DNA from: Adineta ricciae
Taxonomy: Eukaryota > Rotifera > Eurotatoria > Adinetida > Adinetidae
Length of the DNA: 64,000 nt
Assembly: GCA_905250025.1 (NCBI GenBank)
Contig: CAJNOJ010000341.1
Coordinates: 1 to 64,000, forward strand
Reading direction: 5' to 3'
The notes beneath the pieces are model-generated. The model had not been told where the DNA came from. It saw only the letters and a list, made by a program, of their open reading frames with translations, and searched no databases. Below are positions 21,727-34,222 of the stretch, one piece after another; position 1 is the first letter of the stretch; each line of letters starts with the position of its first letter. The position numbers and the translations under genes were made by a program.

Positions 21727-24243
21727 TCCGATATATGATCGAAATCGACGAATCAATCTTCTGCGAAATAGTACTTATATTTTGTTCTAAAAAAAAAGAA
21801 GCTTATTGTATTTCTATACACAAAAGTAGATTTATGTTTTGTAAAATTTCCACTAACCACAAGTAAGCTTGTGCTTCGGTGACTAACTATAAATATGTTA
21901 TAAAGAAGAAAGATTGTCTATCTGTCTATTCGCTATGGATTCAGTTCCTATAACACTTAGGATGAGGGTGGATACACCTTCGTGAAATTTTACCCGCATG
22001 GTTTTTTTGTCGCTCAGTGTTGTCAAACTTTCTACAATATTCGATGGGCTCAGAGAAAATTTGCAGTCATATGGATGCGTATATCGGAGAAGGAAGCAGA
22101 GGACTGGGTGACATTTTACCCAGTTTGTGTATACTGTTGTTGATAGTAATGTACCAGAGCTTTAAGAAAATTACGTAGGATTTGCAATGCTTTTTTCTCT
22201 ATCTATCTGTTCAAGTTATGTAAGATTGTGGGAATGATAAAAAACGAAGACAAAGAGAGTGAAAGTGAAATCCGATAAATGTTTCTTAGCTTGCAGTGGG
22301 TGCCTCTGCTAGTTTCATACACATACGAGCATCATTGTTCAACTCATAGTAAGAAATAACTAATTTTGAATGATTAAATATGAAAAATTAACGTTAAAAA
22401 ACATTGTGTTTATTCCATATGTCATTTGCACTTTTACGAAGAAAATGTTTGACCAAGATAAATACAGAACCATGAATATGCGCTTTGTGCACTAGTCTAT
22501 TGTTCAAATAGATAAAATAAAAATAAATTCAAATTGTGATGTGATTACAGAAGATTTATGCTTGTTTTCATTACACAGATCGGTATGGCTTACGCTGTCG
22601 GAAGTATAGAATATAACATAATTCTAAAAAATACACTGTTCTTTTAGTTAATCTTCGCTGTAATTAAATTTCACATCTTTTTCAAAGAGCATTGACTGTC
22701 AATAGATTTTCACAGAGAAAATCATATTTCATGCTGAAAAAACAGTTTGCTTTCACATCCTGCTTAAATGTATTGACATTTCTACGTCATGTTTTATTAT
22801 TACCGAGTGACTTATGCATCACACCTAGTTGAGTTGAGTGTTTTTTTTTGCGGTGTTTCCTGCAAATATTAATAATAAAATAAATGTCCGAAAAGACTTT
22901 TATGAATTGGACATAAGTTGAAAAGTGCATCACGAAATAAACTTCCGCCAGTAACTGTATAAATATAGAAAGATATTCCACTTGCTGTAAAATTCATTTA
23001 TGTAACCAAATTAAAAATAAAATTCTCAATAGCACCCTGCACTGATTGAATCGATGAACTAGCAGCAATAGATGAATATGCTTTTTGAATAACATATTGA
23101 CAGGTTAAAATAACTTACTTGAACAAAGAACGTTCTAAATAAATATCTGTTCATTCGTTAGTTATGTCCTTTTCGATTTATTATTGGTGAAACACTTATT
23201 GTAAACATAAAAATATTATGAATACGATTTTGTGTAAAGCAGAAAATGAAAGAATGAGCATAAAAATGACTTCAATTCGAAGCCAATTAGATTGAGATCT
23301 AAGTGAGAACGTTTATCTATTAGTTTCCTGATACTTTCAGAAAAGGATCAGCGAATCCAACAGATGAGTGCTACTTGTGATATAATACGAAACCTGTTTA
23401 TTCTTTTGTAGACATCTGATACACTATGTCAGTTGGCCCGGTCATATCCTTGGATCAGTTAAATGCAAATGTCCTCTTATGATTTCTACGAAGCAATACT
23501 CTGTTGAAAATTGTTTAACCGTCATGAAAATAACTGGGAGAGCAACAAGAACAAGTTGATATTGGATTTAAAGCCGTACTTTAATGTTACACACTCTGAA
23601 GTGCAGTTATCTATATATTCATGTTTCAGTATTTATGCACTTTTGACAATTGGCCAGATTTCACAATATTTTACTGTTGAAACCGCTTTTACATGTATTG
23701 CCATTCTCAATTACTGTGTATACATTAATCGGAACCATATATCCAAGAATATGTCTTAGTACAAAAAAAATATTGTAATCGTGAATCAACATTATTCAGG
23801 CCTTTCAATTTCGATGGTAACTTTAATGTATTGGCGACTGAAGAATACCCTCCGTTAGGCAGAATCCGAAAACATTGTAATAGAGACAATAGCAAAAGAT
23901 ACAAATTGGATTATTCTATTGATACGTCCGTGACTAACAGATATTGGTTAACCTCTCATATGCATTCAAGCCAAAGTCCCTGTATAATACGCCATTTTTC
24001 TGTGCTACAATGTTTCATGATTAATACATTTATGTATAAAGACTGTTCAAAACTATATTTATTAGGTATTCTTTGCATGGGAGTGTTGATGTCATTTGAG
24101 AGAGACATCTAAACACTCACCCACGCCCTCACTCTACAGTGAATAAAGGATTAAAAAATGCTTGTGCGTTCCACTCTATACTATGTGAAGCTTTAGTAAA
24201 TTCGGTTTTCGATTGGTAGATGTGATTATATACGTCTGGGTTG
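21727..24243. other. 2.5-kb stretch without a convincing gene
   Basis: About 22,160-22,908 matches block B (50,735-51,482). The part 22,909-24,201 is missing in B at the single n at 51,483. Within it, a plus-strand frame at 23,511-23,759 encodes ISQYFTVETAFTCIAILNY, which resembles a membrane segment of ABCC transporters; stops follow, so at most it is a fragment. Confidence 0.4.
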
Positions 24244-26483
24244 TCAATAGGGTATATTTCTTTTCTTTCGTTCACCATCGGTAACATAGACTGTTACATA
24301 AGCATAGCATAGTCGAAATGCAGCTGGTTTATCCACTTGACATTGCAAATAAATCGGTTCATCAGGTGTAGTATCAGTTGGTGCGATCTTAATATTATTT
24401 CCTTGTTGCTATTTAATAAAACAAAAGAATCATAAATTTTAGATATCAAATCTTGATGATACAGACGGATACGAAACGAGGAAACCATGTGCTACGTGAA
24501 TATACACTCCACGTCACTTGATATTGTTCTATGCCTTTCACGTCACACTTGACTGTTACTTTTTCACCAGGTCCAATCACTATTTCACTCGGTCGCACAC
24601 TCATTTCAATCCATTTTCGTTGCTCTTTTTGGTGTCGTGGTATAACATTGATGCGTAGTGTTCGTTGAGCTTCAAGATATGAATCACGAACAGTAACGTG
24701 ATAGATACCAGTAAGATCAGTTGTGGCATGATGAAGAATGAGACGGTCTGGCTCAACTGTGAAAGTTAACGGCATTGGTTGATAGCCTTGATCGGTATAT
24801 CTGTTCCAAAAGATTTGAACTGGTTCATCGGACTAGAAATAAGTCAATAAGATAGTTCTTTTTATTTCCTTGAAGATGTACAGACATCGATTGTATATAG
24901 AATAGTCTTATCTTCACCTTCTTGTAGATTGATTGACGGTTCAGGAATAGTTATTTTTGGTCGTTGACCTACAAAGACAGAGTAGAATAGCAAGCATCGT
25001 GAAACTGAACGTACCAAAAAATGAATGACGAGTTTGAATGGGCTGCACTTGGATTTCATAGGAAATATCAATGTGCGCACCGTCTGCTGTACGTAACTTG
25101 CAATGATAAATCCCAGAATCATTAGGGTGTGCCTTCCTGAGACGTAAATTATGATCGATTTGATAGACATTTGATGGAAGACGTTCATCATCACCATCAC
25201 GTGTCCAATGAACAGAATCATATCCAGATGGAGACCAAATTAGTTGTCTCATACCTTCATTAATGAACAATGGACTTGGTGGATTAAATGCTAGAGAAAC
25301 ACTGTCACTGGGTTCTCCTTAAAGGATATCACTTCACTTAGTTTATTCTCTTTGATGCCTTTAATATAGTTACGTGTGAATGTAAGAGTACGCCGTGCTT
25401 CTCTATAAGTAGGATCGGCAACTGCACAGCGATACTCTCCTGAACACAATTTGGAAGCCGGATTGACACGAAGGATGTTTTGATCGAATTGAAATGGTTC
25501 CTCCTCAACAAGAAGCTGCAAGAAGAAAAAATATTTGGAATCTATAACAGTACAGACAACACATACACGATTATTGAGGTACCAGTTAATTCTTTTATTA
25601 TTCGCACCAATACATTGAATCAGCACATCGTCGTCATCAATTGTATCTGGTGCAATAATCTGTAATATTTTAGTACCGGCACTGCACTATAACAGAAACT
25701 ACGAATCACGTCGACATTCGTTCATTAAAAGGTGTTCTACCCAGGTTACAGACTGTTGATAATCAGCTATTTCTTCCATAGTGACAGTAGCAGTATTAGT
25801 ACTTCCCGCTTCAGGTTCTGCTATACATTTATATTGACCAATGTTACCTCGATGAACAAGTGTAACTCGTATCGTGAGTATCACTTGTGATTCTGACACG
25901 ATTCTGTCATCCGCAAGAGCAAACATGTATCGCTGAAATCGTGCAAAGATAAAGCAACACTTTGGTAAATACAATATGTAAGAATAGCATCTAGGAGTTT
26001 TACTCGTTCTGGCTGTTCTTGTATCCAATAGACATGTGTATCTGCAAGGGCGCCATGGACAATACAGGTTAGTTCGTAGTTTTTTCCAATTTGCACCCGG
26101 AGTGTGCTGGGAGTGACAACAACCTGTACATTGACGTGAGTGATGTTCTCTAAATATAGAATGACAAATGCTTCAACAGTATTGATCATCGACTGGACAA
26201 GTCTTTGTACCGCCGCTTTCATCGATCGTGTCTGAAAATACACGAGAAAAAGATTTAACAGTGAAAGGAAGTCAATGGGAACACCTGTAGCTGAACGATT
26301 ATACCATGTCAACGTTTCTACACCAGTGGAAACAGTTGAACAATTTGTTTCATTTCGTATTGTGAACGATTCTTCATCGTACTCATCGACTGGTGTTGCT
26401 AAGATTGTGTGTAAAATGGTGAAATGCGTCAGAAAAATGAGGTATAGACACAGTATAGTTTGCATCTTTACATTCTCTTCCAT
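24244..26483 (-). CDS. Secreted immunoglobulin-domain protein, multi-exon (copy A)
   Basis: Exons that join in frame: 26483-26285, 26231-26211, 26149-26004, 25932-25741, 25686-25567, 25515-25374, 25317-25015, 24968-24886, 24832-24506 and 24408-24244, giving 565 residues. A signal peptide (ILCLYLIFLTHFTIL) opens the protein. Several Ig-like domains follow, with the typical Cys..Trp..Y-x-C pattern: YELTCIVHG..VYWIQE..GQYKCIAE; VLIQCIGANNKRINWYL..SGEYRCAV; VHWTRDGDD..SGIYHCKL; FWNRY..TGIYHVTV; VTVKCDVKG..VTWS. No C-terminal membrane segment is seen, so it is probably extracellular, for adhesion or recognition. The 21-nt second exon is uncertain, because skipping it also keeps frame. One donor (GTCTGT at 24,885) is weak. 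Block B has the same gene over exactly the same length. Confidence 0.75.
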
Positions 26484-27403
26484 TGTATACTACTGCTTAT
26501 ATCTTCAGAAATCTTTCGATGGAAGAATGGAAAAAAGTGCTTCTATCAGATAAGCTTTTTCTGTAACGTAGAGATATGTTGATTGCCAGTTTCATACTTT
26601 CCTTATACACAAGATCGTATTTATGATATCCACAATGATGCGATGATAGTATCTGACAATGTTAATAAGATCTACGCATTTTCAATTCGTCGTCGCAGAA
26701 CACTTATGAGGCAGATCTCACCATAGATAAGAATGAAACACGAGTACTTTCTTGCATAATATAACCTTTAATTTGAAGTACTTCGACGTGACGTCTAACA
26801 AAAAAAAACTTTTCCTTGTACGTTTTTCCATATCTCTTTGCATCGCTCGACAAGATCCGGTCCACAAAGATCATGATTTTTCAGGATCAACTGTTTGAAT
26901 GCTGCTCAATTTAATATTCTACGTTCTTACGGAGGAAAAAGAAAAAAATACACAAGTTGAATTCAACCGTTGGTGGAAGGATCGATTACAAAACTTCTAG
27001 CATGTATGCAGTTTACCTCAATCAGACCAACAAACTTTCATCTATCGTATGAATTCTCAATCGAACAAGCGGTCAGATTGATAAAGTCGTCGGATAAATT
27101 CTCAAAGATTTAAATACAGTTGCTACTTCATTGTTAGCGGATGACATCGTGCAAACTAGTCTTTATAAATCCATCCAATCAACTTGACATTTCACAGTTA
27201 GTATCTCTTATTCAAACTTAGGATATTTTTCTCCTAGGAAGTCAGTATCAATCCCATAATTGGCTTATTCAACCATTTGTTCATTGAAAACACAATCAGA
27301 AATTGTTTTATTTCGAAGATAACATTGACTCATTGAGTTCTGGATCGTTTACTTGCTTGTCGTCCTAATAAAACATTCATCATACAACTAACAAAGGTAT
27401 TTT
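26484..27403. other. Intergenic between the Ig-domain gene and the symporter gene
   Basis: The sequence matches block B with small indels. No gene is visible. Confidence 0.5.
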
Positions 27404-29735
27404 TCAAAGTCTTACCTGTCTTTCTGAAGAACAGATAAAAAGATTTCTCCATGATATTAACAGTTGCTCATCGACGGATTGTGAATCTTTCACACGACAT
27501 GTTAACGATACAAAATAAGAAAGAACGACTACCAAGACAACGCCGTTCACGTTGTACCACAGAAATGACATTGAATATAGAGGTAGGAAAAAATTCTGTT
27601 CAGCAGTATTTTCATTTATCCTTGTTGACCGAGTTATGTTCAATGGAGGCGAGCATTCTTGAATTGATAAACTCAATCGGCCATCACTTCTAACCCGTTG
27701 TTTTATTGCCAAAGTCGACCCGATCAAAGTCCACATTTGAAATATTAAGCACAGAAAAAATGCAATTAAGATGCTCTAAAAATATATACAAAGAAACGTA
27801 CAACTTTGATTAAACATCATCGTCACCATACCCGGCTATTCACACGTCGAAGAAAAAAGCCGACAAGATAAATACCAAGGATCGGCGCTGCAAATGATCC
27901 AGCAATTTGGAATACAATCTATCATCGTTCAGTTACAAAGAACAAAAGAAATTTAAAGATTCGTTACCACAAGCACATGATTTCCCATATGCGACATCAG
28001 ATAAGCTTAAACATATGGTTAATACTCCCAGTGACACCGCTATAAAACGTAATGTCTTCACCCAATTCGATCGACTGATATGCACTTACATACAACTTTA
28101 GAAATAATCGTCTGCTGTTGATCGGATATTGTCGAAGATGTTTTAATTCGTTTATAAATATCTTCAACCATGACCGTAACTATACTATTGATTCCACTTG
28201 ATATTGAGCTTAAGGATGCGTTTAGGATACAACTGATGAAAATGCCAGTTAAACCAGGAATTTTACCCAAAGTTTCAGTAACAAACAATGGGTATAACTA
28301 AAGTAGAGATCAACTGCAAGTTATGTTCTCCTTCTTCTAAATTTGACTTGATCAGCTTTCGATATGATCTTTGCTTGTAATGGATCACAACTTTGATACT
28401 TGCTGTAAAGCAAGAGTCCGACACATGCAGTAAGGAAGAGCATGAAGATAAACTGGAAACAATTGATCCAAGCAACTCTGCAAAAAGCGCATTTTAGTAT
28501 CATCAACGAACCTGTCCTACTTTTTCGCTGATCGGAGATCTTTTACGCAGAGAAATCGTTGTGCTTGAATTTGAAGGCATGCAATTGCTGCTGTAAAATA
28601 AAGACCACCTCCACAAGTAATATTCCAGAATATGTACCGAATGAAAGGACTAATATAAAAACTGAAACAAACAAACATTTCAAATGAACTCATTCTGTGT
28701 CAATTCTAAAGTGATGTACTTGATCAAATTCAGTCTATCTCCTTGAATTGCCGTTTTGAATACTTTTTCGATTCCACCAGCATCCATAAAACCTATTCAA
28801 GTTGATTCCGTTACAATTCAATACAACTTGATCGGACATACTTACCGAAAACTATGGATAGCATAACTCCAAGGAACATCATAACAGTTTGTTTAACATC
28901 TGCCCAAATTACAGCTTTCATTCCACCCTAAGTTCGAGTCTTGCTTCATTCGAATTCAATAGAATACAGTCATACTTACAATACTTGTATAAAACGTACA
29001 AATCACTCCAGCAAATCCCACAATCATCCAAAGGCTCAAACCAGTTATTTGGCTCAATGCTAAACTTGGTCCACACAAAATAACGCCCATATATATAGGC
29101 TAAACGAATTAGAATAACAATAATTCATTTCCTATCGATTTTTCAACATTTAAGCTTACATAAATGATCATAAATATACTGGTCACACTGATACGAACGG
29201 ATAGAGAAAATCGTTTCTCCAAATACTGAATTCATAGATCAACAGTTACACTTGTACATTTAATTTGAAGATATTTCGGTAAAAACAAATTCACAGTCAA
29301 ATAGGTTCCAATTGTATAAGCAATTGCTAAAAGATACTCACAAAGTATTGCTCGTATGTAAATAAGTACCAAGAGATTCCTTACCATAGTAGAGATAAAC
29401 CGACCCATAAGTGTAAATTTCCACAGGAGTACCAAGTAAAAATGCTGCTGACATTATACTGGCTAATAGACTCATGCTTGTTGATAATATCTGAAAGATC
29501 TTCGTGTTTGAAAACTTTTCTACAATCTTTATCGAACATAGTCACTTTCATTTCTCGGTTAGCTATGAAAAACTCATTGGTTGCTAATTGTCTGGTTCGA
29601 ATACATCCGTGATAAACGCCAATGCTTATAGATAAACCTGTAAATTTTCCCCATTTATCGATAATACTATTCGACAATATCCCACTTACATAGAAATCCA
29701 ATCAAAAAACCATAATCTATCCAACTAAGATACAT
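27404..29735 (-). CDS. SLC5-type sodium/solute symporter, many short exons (copy A)
   Basis: The gene is split into many exons; I place the start at ATG 29735 (MYLSWIDYGFLIGF), with the first junction 29690/29637 joining in frame to LSISIGVYHGC and then FFIANREMK. Later exons give MSLLASIMSAAFLLGTPVEI, LCEYLLAIAYTIGTYLTVN, GIFISCILNASLSSISSGIN followed by SIVTVMVEDIYK, and near the end SMSFLWYNVNGVVLVVVLSYF. These are hallmarks of the SLC5 sodium:solute symporter family; the ISSGINS segment and the TLLGTP-like helix resemble the monocarboxylate/vitamin branch (SLC5A6/8/12), though the substrate cannot be told from sequence. The plasma membrane is the expected location. One probable intron is only 34 nt (GTAAGG..ACGAG). 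The exact 3' end is uncertain because CAG|GTAAGA near 27,416 could be a donor. Block B keeps the same exons. Confidence 0.75.
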
Positions 29736-31407
29736 GCTTGAATAAATCCAGTATGGAGTGACTTCCCCTTGTTGCGCTTTTAATGTCGATTAATAATATG
29801 CAAACAAAGCAACTGAATATATAGCTTCGAAAGACTATCGGAAAATTCCAAAGAAGAACAGAAAGGCGAACACCGATCAAAACGCTGATTAAACATTGTC
29901 CCGCCATTAGTCGAATCATAAAATAGACGAAACAAACCAGTCATATTGAGTGCAATCATTCTTCTTCCCAACAAGGATGAAAAAGTTCTATCGTATAGTG
30001 TTTTGCTGTATGTTTTCATAGTTCGATCTCGGTTTTAAAATAACTTTCTCTCTCAGAACCCCGTAGGTGCCGCTCTTTCAAATGCGATATTTTTTAAATA
30101 AAAATGAAAATGAAATTCATGAGAGATTACTCTAATTGCTAACACTAAATTCCTGTCATGGTGCATGCTTAAATGAATAGAAAATGAACTCGCACGCACT
30201 TCTATTCTTCGCATCACAACAAGAAAACAAGTTTTGATTGTGTTTTTTTTCTGATGACCTTCAACACCTGTGAATTGTTGTTGTGGTGGCTTCATTGTCG
30301 ATCTTATGAAAATAGCATAATTAGCGAACGCAAATTCAAATTTGGATAAGGCAAATCATTTCTGATCTTTTGTTTATACACTACAGTTACCAACACAAAA
30401 TATTTCTTCTAACATGACTTGAGAGCTCTGATCGATTGCATGGACAACATCAAATGAAACACTATTCATAATTTGGAGTCCTTTTTTTTTGAATAAGTCT
30501 ATACTGCTTCACACATTGTGCTATAATTTTATATAAATTGCCCTGGACTAAAATCTTCTAGATCCAATCCTCCTGATTTAGACCACGCTGAAAATTCTCT
30601 ATATCAGGTTCAGGCTGCAACGACAAACGCAACTGGTTTACATCCACATAGATTGTACCCTCGTAAGATTCATTACCTAAAAACCAAATCCCTGTCAAAA
30701 TCTTTATCATCATTATTTTATGTATCATATAGAAATACATGTCGTTCATCATAAAGATAATGCGGTCATTCCTTTTATAAACAGATCCTAATTTAGAAAT
30801 GAAAAAGTGACTACTGATATATTCTATCGCCTTCTGCTCTTGAAAAGCTTTTTTATCCACTGTATTACATGTAGATTTTTCATCAGTAGAAAGAAGCAAA
30901 AAAAATATTTACGATTAGGCGAAAGCTCAGTCCGCAGCTTATTTATGTGGATATGCAATTAAAGGTACGAAAAGCATATTGAATTTTTATTTATTCCGAA
31001 AAATTAAGACTTCGAGATCTTTTTATTTTTCACTTACTGAAGAGTCACCTGTTATGTCCAAAGATGTAAAGAGAATAGGCGCGTGTGTTCGTAAGGTCGG
31101 TTAGGACATAACTCGCTATACTTTTATTTTCAAACGTATATATGGAAGAGACAACAAAGGCAACACGAAAGAAACTACGGGGCTATATAGATGGCATGAT
31201 ATAACATATCATAACATCCTTCCCCGTCAAAGAAAGAAAGGTAGAAAATGACTACAAAAAAAAGAAAAATATCTGACAACATGAAAGAGGAAAAAAGGAG
31301 AAAAAGAAAGACGAAATTGACCAAGAAGACTCAAGTTACTATTACAAAAAAATGTGAAAACAAACAAGCAGAAACGAGAGAGAGAAAAATAGTACTGTTT
31401 GTTTTCA
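29736..31407. other. 1.7-kb stretch with a conserved but broken coding-like remnant
   Basis: A minus-strand frame at 30,558-30,899 (GTIYVDVNQLRLSLQPEPDI near its end) stops with a TAG, and the same frame continues past the stop with KILVQGNLYKIIAQCVKQ. Block B has a stop at the same place and frame damage upstream. I read it as an old gene remnant or an unrecognised exon pair. The remaining sequence, including 29,760-30,300, has only overlapping small frames. The A/B match ends near 30,990; 31,200-31,400 is purine-rich. Confidence 0.4.
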
Positions 31408-32865
31408 TTACTTGAATCGGCGGTAATTTTTCATATCGAAGCAATACGAAGGTAGACTTCGTTCGTAACGATTTCGGTCTTCTTTGTTCTTGAGGCCGAT
31501 AATCACTTGATCATCTTTGAACTTGAAATGGCGGATCTGAACACCATAATAGTTCAATACTCTACGCATCATCTTCGATGTGAACTTGTAGTAGTATTGT
31601 CGGACAATGATGTGCTTGTATCGAAGTTTTCGCAGGCCGATGTTCCTCTTCTTGTTCTTCCTTTTCTTGCTTTCGACCGATCGACTGTTCTTAATTCGAC
31701 GATGTTCCATAGGTGGTTTTTCCACTTCATCGACGATCACAACGTGGTCATCAATCTCCTCCACCTCGTCGATAACCAAATTATGGTCATCAACTCCTTC
31801 CATCTGACTATTGATCTCATTGACCAGAATATCGTCTGCAGCGATTATTTCTGTTTCTTGAAAATGGTTTAGTTCCGATGGTATACGTTCTCGGTGATGA
31901 GAATCTTCCATAAATTCAGGTGATGAATCATCGTCCGATACTTCGTCCCGAAATGCGGCAAATGTTTCCAATGATGTATCGGTTAAAAGATCTTCCATGG
32001 ATGTTGTGCGAAATTTTTCATATGTCCAGTTTTCGCGGATTGGACGAATAAAATACGACACGGCAAGGGTATCATATGTCGCATAACGTAATAATGCATT
32101 TAATTTTGTTGGATTAATATTCGAGTGAATCGGATCTAACAATCTACTCCAGTTTGACCTAGTATGGGATTTATCCAGAAATAATCGACGTGTATATCTA
32201 ATCGCATTTTGAATAGACCACACCTCATCCGTTCCTATATGTGGTAACCAATTGCATTGACATCGATGAAGGATGTCCATTCCATCGGAACCGCAATCCT
32301 CACAAGGAGGCGGGTTCCTCTCTATCCATCCCTTGAATGTGTTCTGTACATTTATGTATTCACATGCTAAAGGGAAAGAAAACAAACGAAAAGGAAGGGC
32401 TTTCTCTAGCTCTTGTGCTAGAGAGCCCCAACCATATACTTCGTTGTTGGATTTAAATAATGATTTAAATAATACACGTATTTGTTCGAATAATTGTGTA
32501 TCAATGTGTGGCAAGTGGTTGAGTTCTACTAGTATAACAAATCCAGGCAATGTCTTAGGTACCGTATTTATTTGAACAAGTGCAATTGCATTCGTGCTAC
32601 ATTCTGATTCAGTATCGATGCTGAATCTTCTACATCGATTTACATGATCAATAAGAAATGTCAATGTGTTCGGTGATACAAATCGATGTATGTGAAATGT
32701 TCGATAATATGATGAAGGCACTTGAAACGCTGGATATTGTCGTCCATATAAATAATTTTGTTTTTCTTTCCTCGCATTTCTAATCCAATTCGATCTTGAT
32801 TTTCCTTTCAGATGGTCCGGTGGTGCATCTGGATCACGAATGTGGCTTGGTAGATGAAGATTCAT
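31408..32865 (-). CDS. 3'-5' exonuclease-like protein (DnaQ/RNase D type)
   Basis: A 485-residue single-exon frame starts at ATG 32865. Residues 60-275 read as a DEDD-type exonuclease domain: FSIDTES at 81-87 supplies the first Asp and Glu (D84, E86), VYGWGS at 143-148 occupies the second motif, where the usual catalytic Asp is not obvious, and YATYDTLAVS at 261-270 gives the Y..D of the third motif (D265). A Cys/His group (C188, C191, H200, C202, C204) may bind zinc. Residues about 310-390 are acidic and low complexity, followed by a Lys/Arg-rich segment (about 395-425), which suggests nuclear location. Nucleic-acid trimming is the family's known role; activity here is open because motif II is atypical. 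The gene lies only between the duplicated blocks. The minisatellite begins about 110 bases upstream. Confidence 0.7.
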   Translation of the reverse strand: MNLHLPSHIRDPDAPPDHLKGKSRSNWIRNARKEKQNYLYGRQYPAFQVPSSYYRTFHIHRFVSPNTLTFLIDHVNRCRRFSIDTESECSTNAIALVQINTVPKTLPGFVILVELNHLPHIDTQLFEQIRVLFKSLFKSNNEVYGWGSLAQELEKALPFRLFSFPLACEYINVQNTFKGWIERNPPPCEDCGSDGMDILHRCQCNWLPHIGTDEVWSIQNAIRYTRRLFLDKSHTRSNWSRLLDPIHSNINPTKLNALLRYATYDTLAVSYFIRPIRENWTYEKFRTTSMEDLLTDTSLETFAAFRDEVSDDDSSPEFMEDSHHRERIPSELNHFQETEIIAADDILVNEINSQMEGVDDHNLVIDEVEEIDDHVVIVDEVEKPPMEHRRIKNSRSVESKKRKNKKRNIGLRKLRYKHIIVRQYYYKFTSKMMRRVLNYYGVQIRHFKFKDDQVIIGLKNKEDRNRYERSLPSYCFDMKNYRRFK

Positions 32866-32975
32866 TATGATGTATCAATCACTGAGCAAAAATGTATAGA
32901 ACTAATCGAGTGCTAATCACTAGATAATCCCCATTACATCCCAAACGTTAACCATGATCCACCTGAAGAAATATA

Positions 32976-33320
32976 TGATTGAGATCGAATGTAAACGACG
33001 ATTGAGATCGAATGAGATCGATTGAAGGCGACGATTGAAATCGATTGTAAACGGCGATTGAGATCGAATGAAAATCACGATTGAGATCGAATGAAGGCGA
33101 CGATTGAAATCGATTGTAAACGGCGATTGAGATCGAATGAGATTGATTGGAGGCGACGATTGAAATCGATTGTAAACGGCGATTGAGATCGAATGAAAAT
33201 CACGATTGAGATCGAATGAGATCGATTGTGATCGAATGTAAACGACGATTGAGATCGATTGTGATCGAATGTAAACGACGATTGAGATCGATTGTGATCG
33301 ATTGAAGGCGACGATTGAAA
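32976..33320. repeat. Minisatellite built on the motif CGATTGAGATCGAATG
   Basis: Variants of a roughly 15-18 bp unit (CGATTGAGATCGAATGA, CGATTGAAATCGATTG, TAAACGGCGATTGAGATC, GAAGGCGACGATTGAAATCG) are repeated over about 345 bases, with higher-order blocks of about 66-70 bases. Many units contain GATC and ATCGAT. Open frames through it (32,920-33,435) are products of the repeat. It lies just upstream of the exonuclease gene, so it could include promoter sequence. Confidence 0.85.
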
Positions 33321-33435
33321 CAACACACGACGAATTGACTACACCGATATATGTAACGTTAAACGACCATGACCGAGGAGGCACAGAAGATATTTCAATC
33401 AGTTGAGATCGTTGAATTGACGATAACTCGTCCAC

Positions 33436-34222
33436 TGTAAGTTGTTCAGATCACCGGGATTAAATTTGTCGATCGATATATGTATAAACCAACCGAAAGT
33501 CCTTTGATATGATTGTAATCGAGTGGCCACGTGATTTCGAGGAGAGAGAGAGAAAAAAAAAAAATTTTTTAATCTAAATAAGAAATGGATAATACTCTAA
33601 AGAATAAATACCAAACGCCTAAATGATTCGATAACTATAGGCGATTGTTTTCATAATTGTGTGTAAACAATTGTTCGAGCATTTTGCATTATTTGTAAAC
33701 AACAAACGCTCCATCTGCTTGATACTGATTTGGCCAATGGCTATCGGTCACTTCTGTGTCCGAATTTCCACTGCGTTGTTTTAACCATAGATGTCGTTGA
33801 CCTATGTAGTCGCGTCTGATTATCTCAATGGGAGATTCCAGAAACATTTCCATTGTGGAACGTTTCCACTTTCACACATGATAATGATTAATATTGTCCT
33901 TATTAATGTTCCGCTGATACTTGATGGTAGAACTGATCGTTCAATGCGCGCATATTGAAATATCAATCCGTCCACTCACAGACGATGCTTGTTATCGTAA
34001 AATAATCGTTGGCCATACTTTTAATTCACTGTAACATAAACATCGCAACCCTAAATCAATTCCAACACCCATAAGTGGCGAAATTAATCAATAATGAATG
34101 ATAATGATAAAATTAATGATAAATTAATCGATAAAAATACTTATAAAAATATTCATAAAGATTCCAAATGAGAGTATTGATGAAGTTCGATGTTTCCGCT
34201 CCCCATTGACTTCTTTTCTTCT
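33436..34222. other. Non-coding stretch 3' of the Ty3/gypsy pol; may contain an LTR
   Basis: No gene. By position this would hold the 3' untranslated part and LTR of the element, but no second LTR copy is available for comparison because the 5' side is missing. It contains a short purine tract followed by T-runs at about 33,540-33,570. Confidence 0.35.

Noticed and set aside
23511-23759. ABC transporter (ABCC) gene
   Set aside because: Only one membrane-like segment resembles ABCC proteins; no ATP-binding motifs (Walker A, LSGGQ) occur nearby and stops follow at once.
32920-33435. 171-codon repetitive frame rich in SISIVVYIRSQ units
   Set aside because: It is the translation of the minisatellite; several frames are open in the same way because the unit lacks stops.
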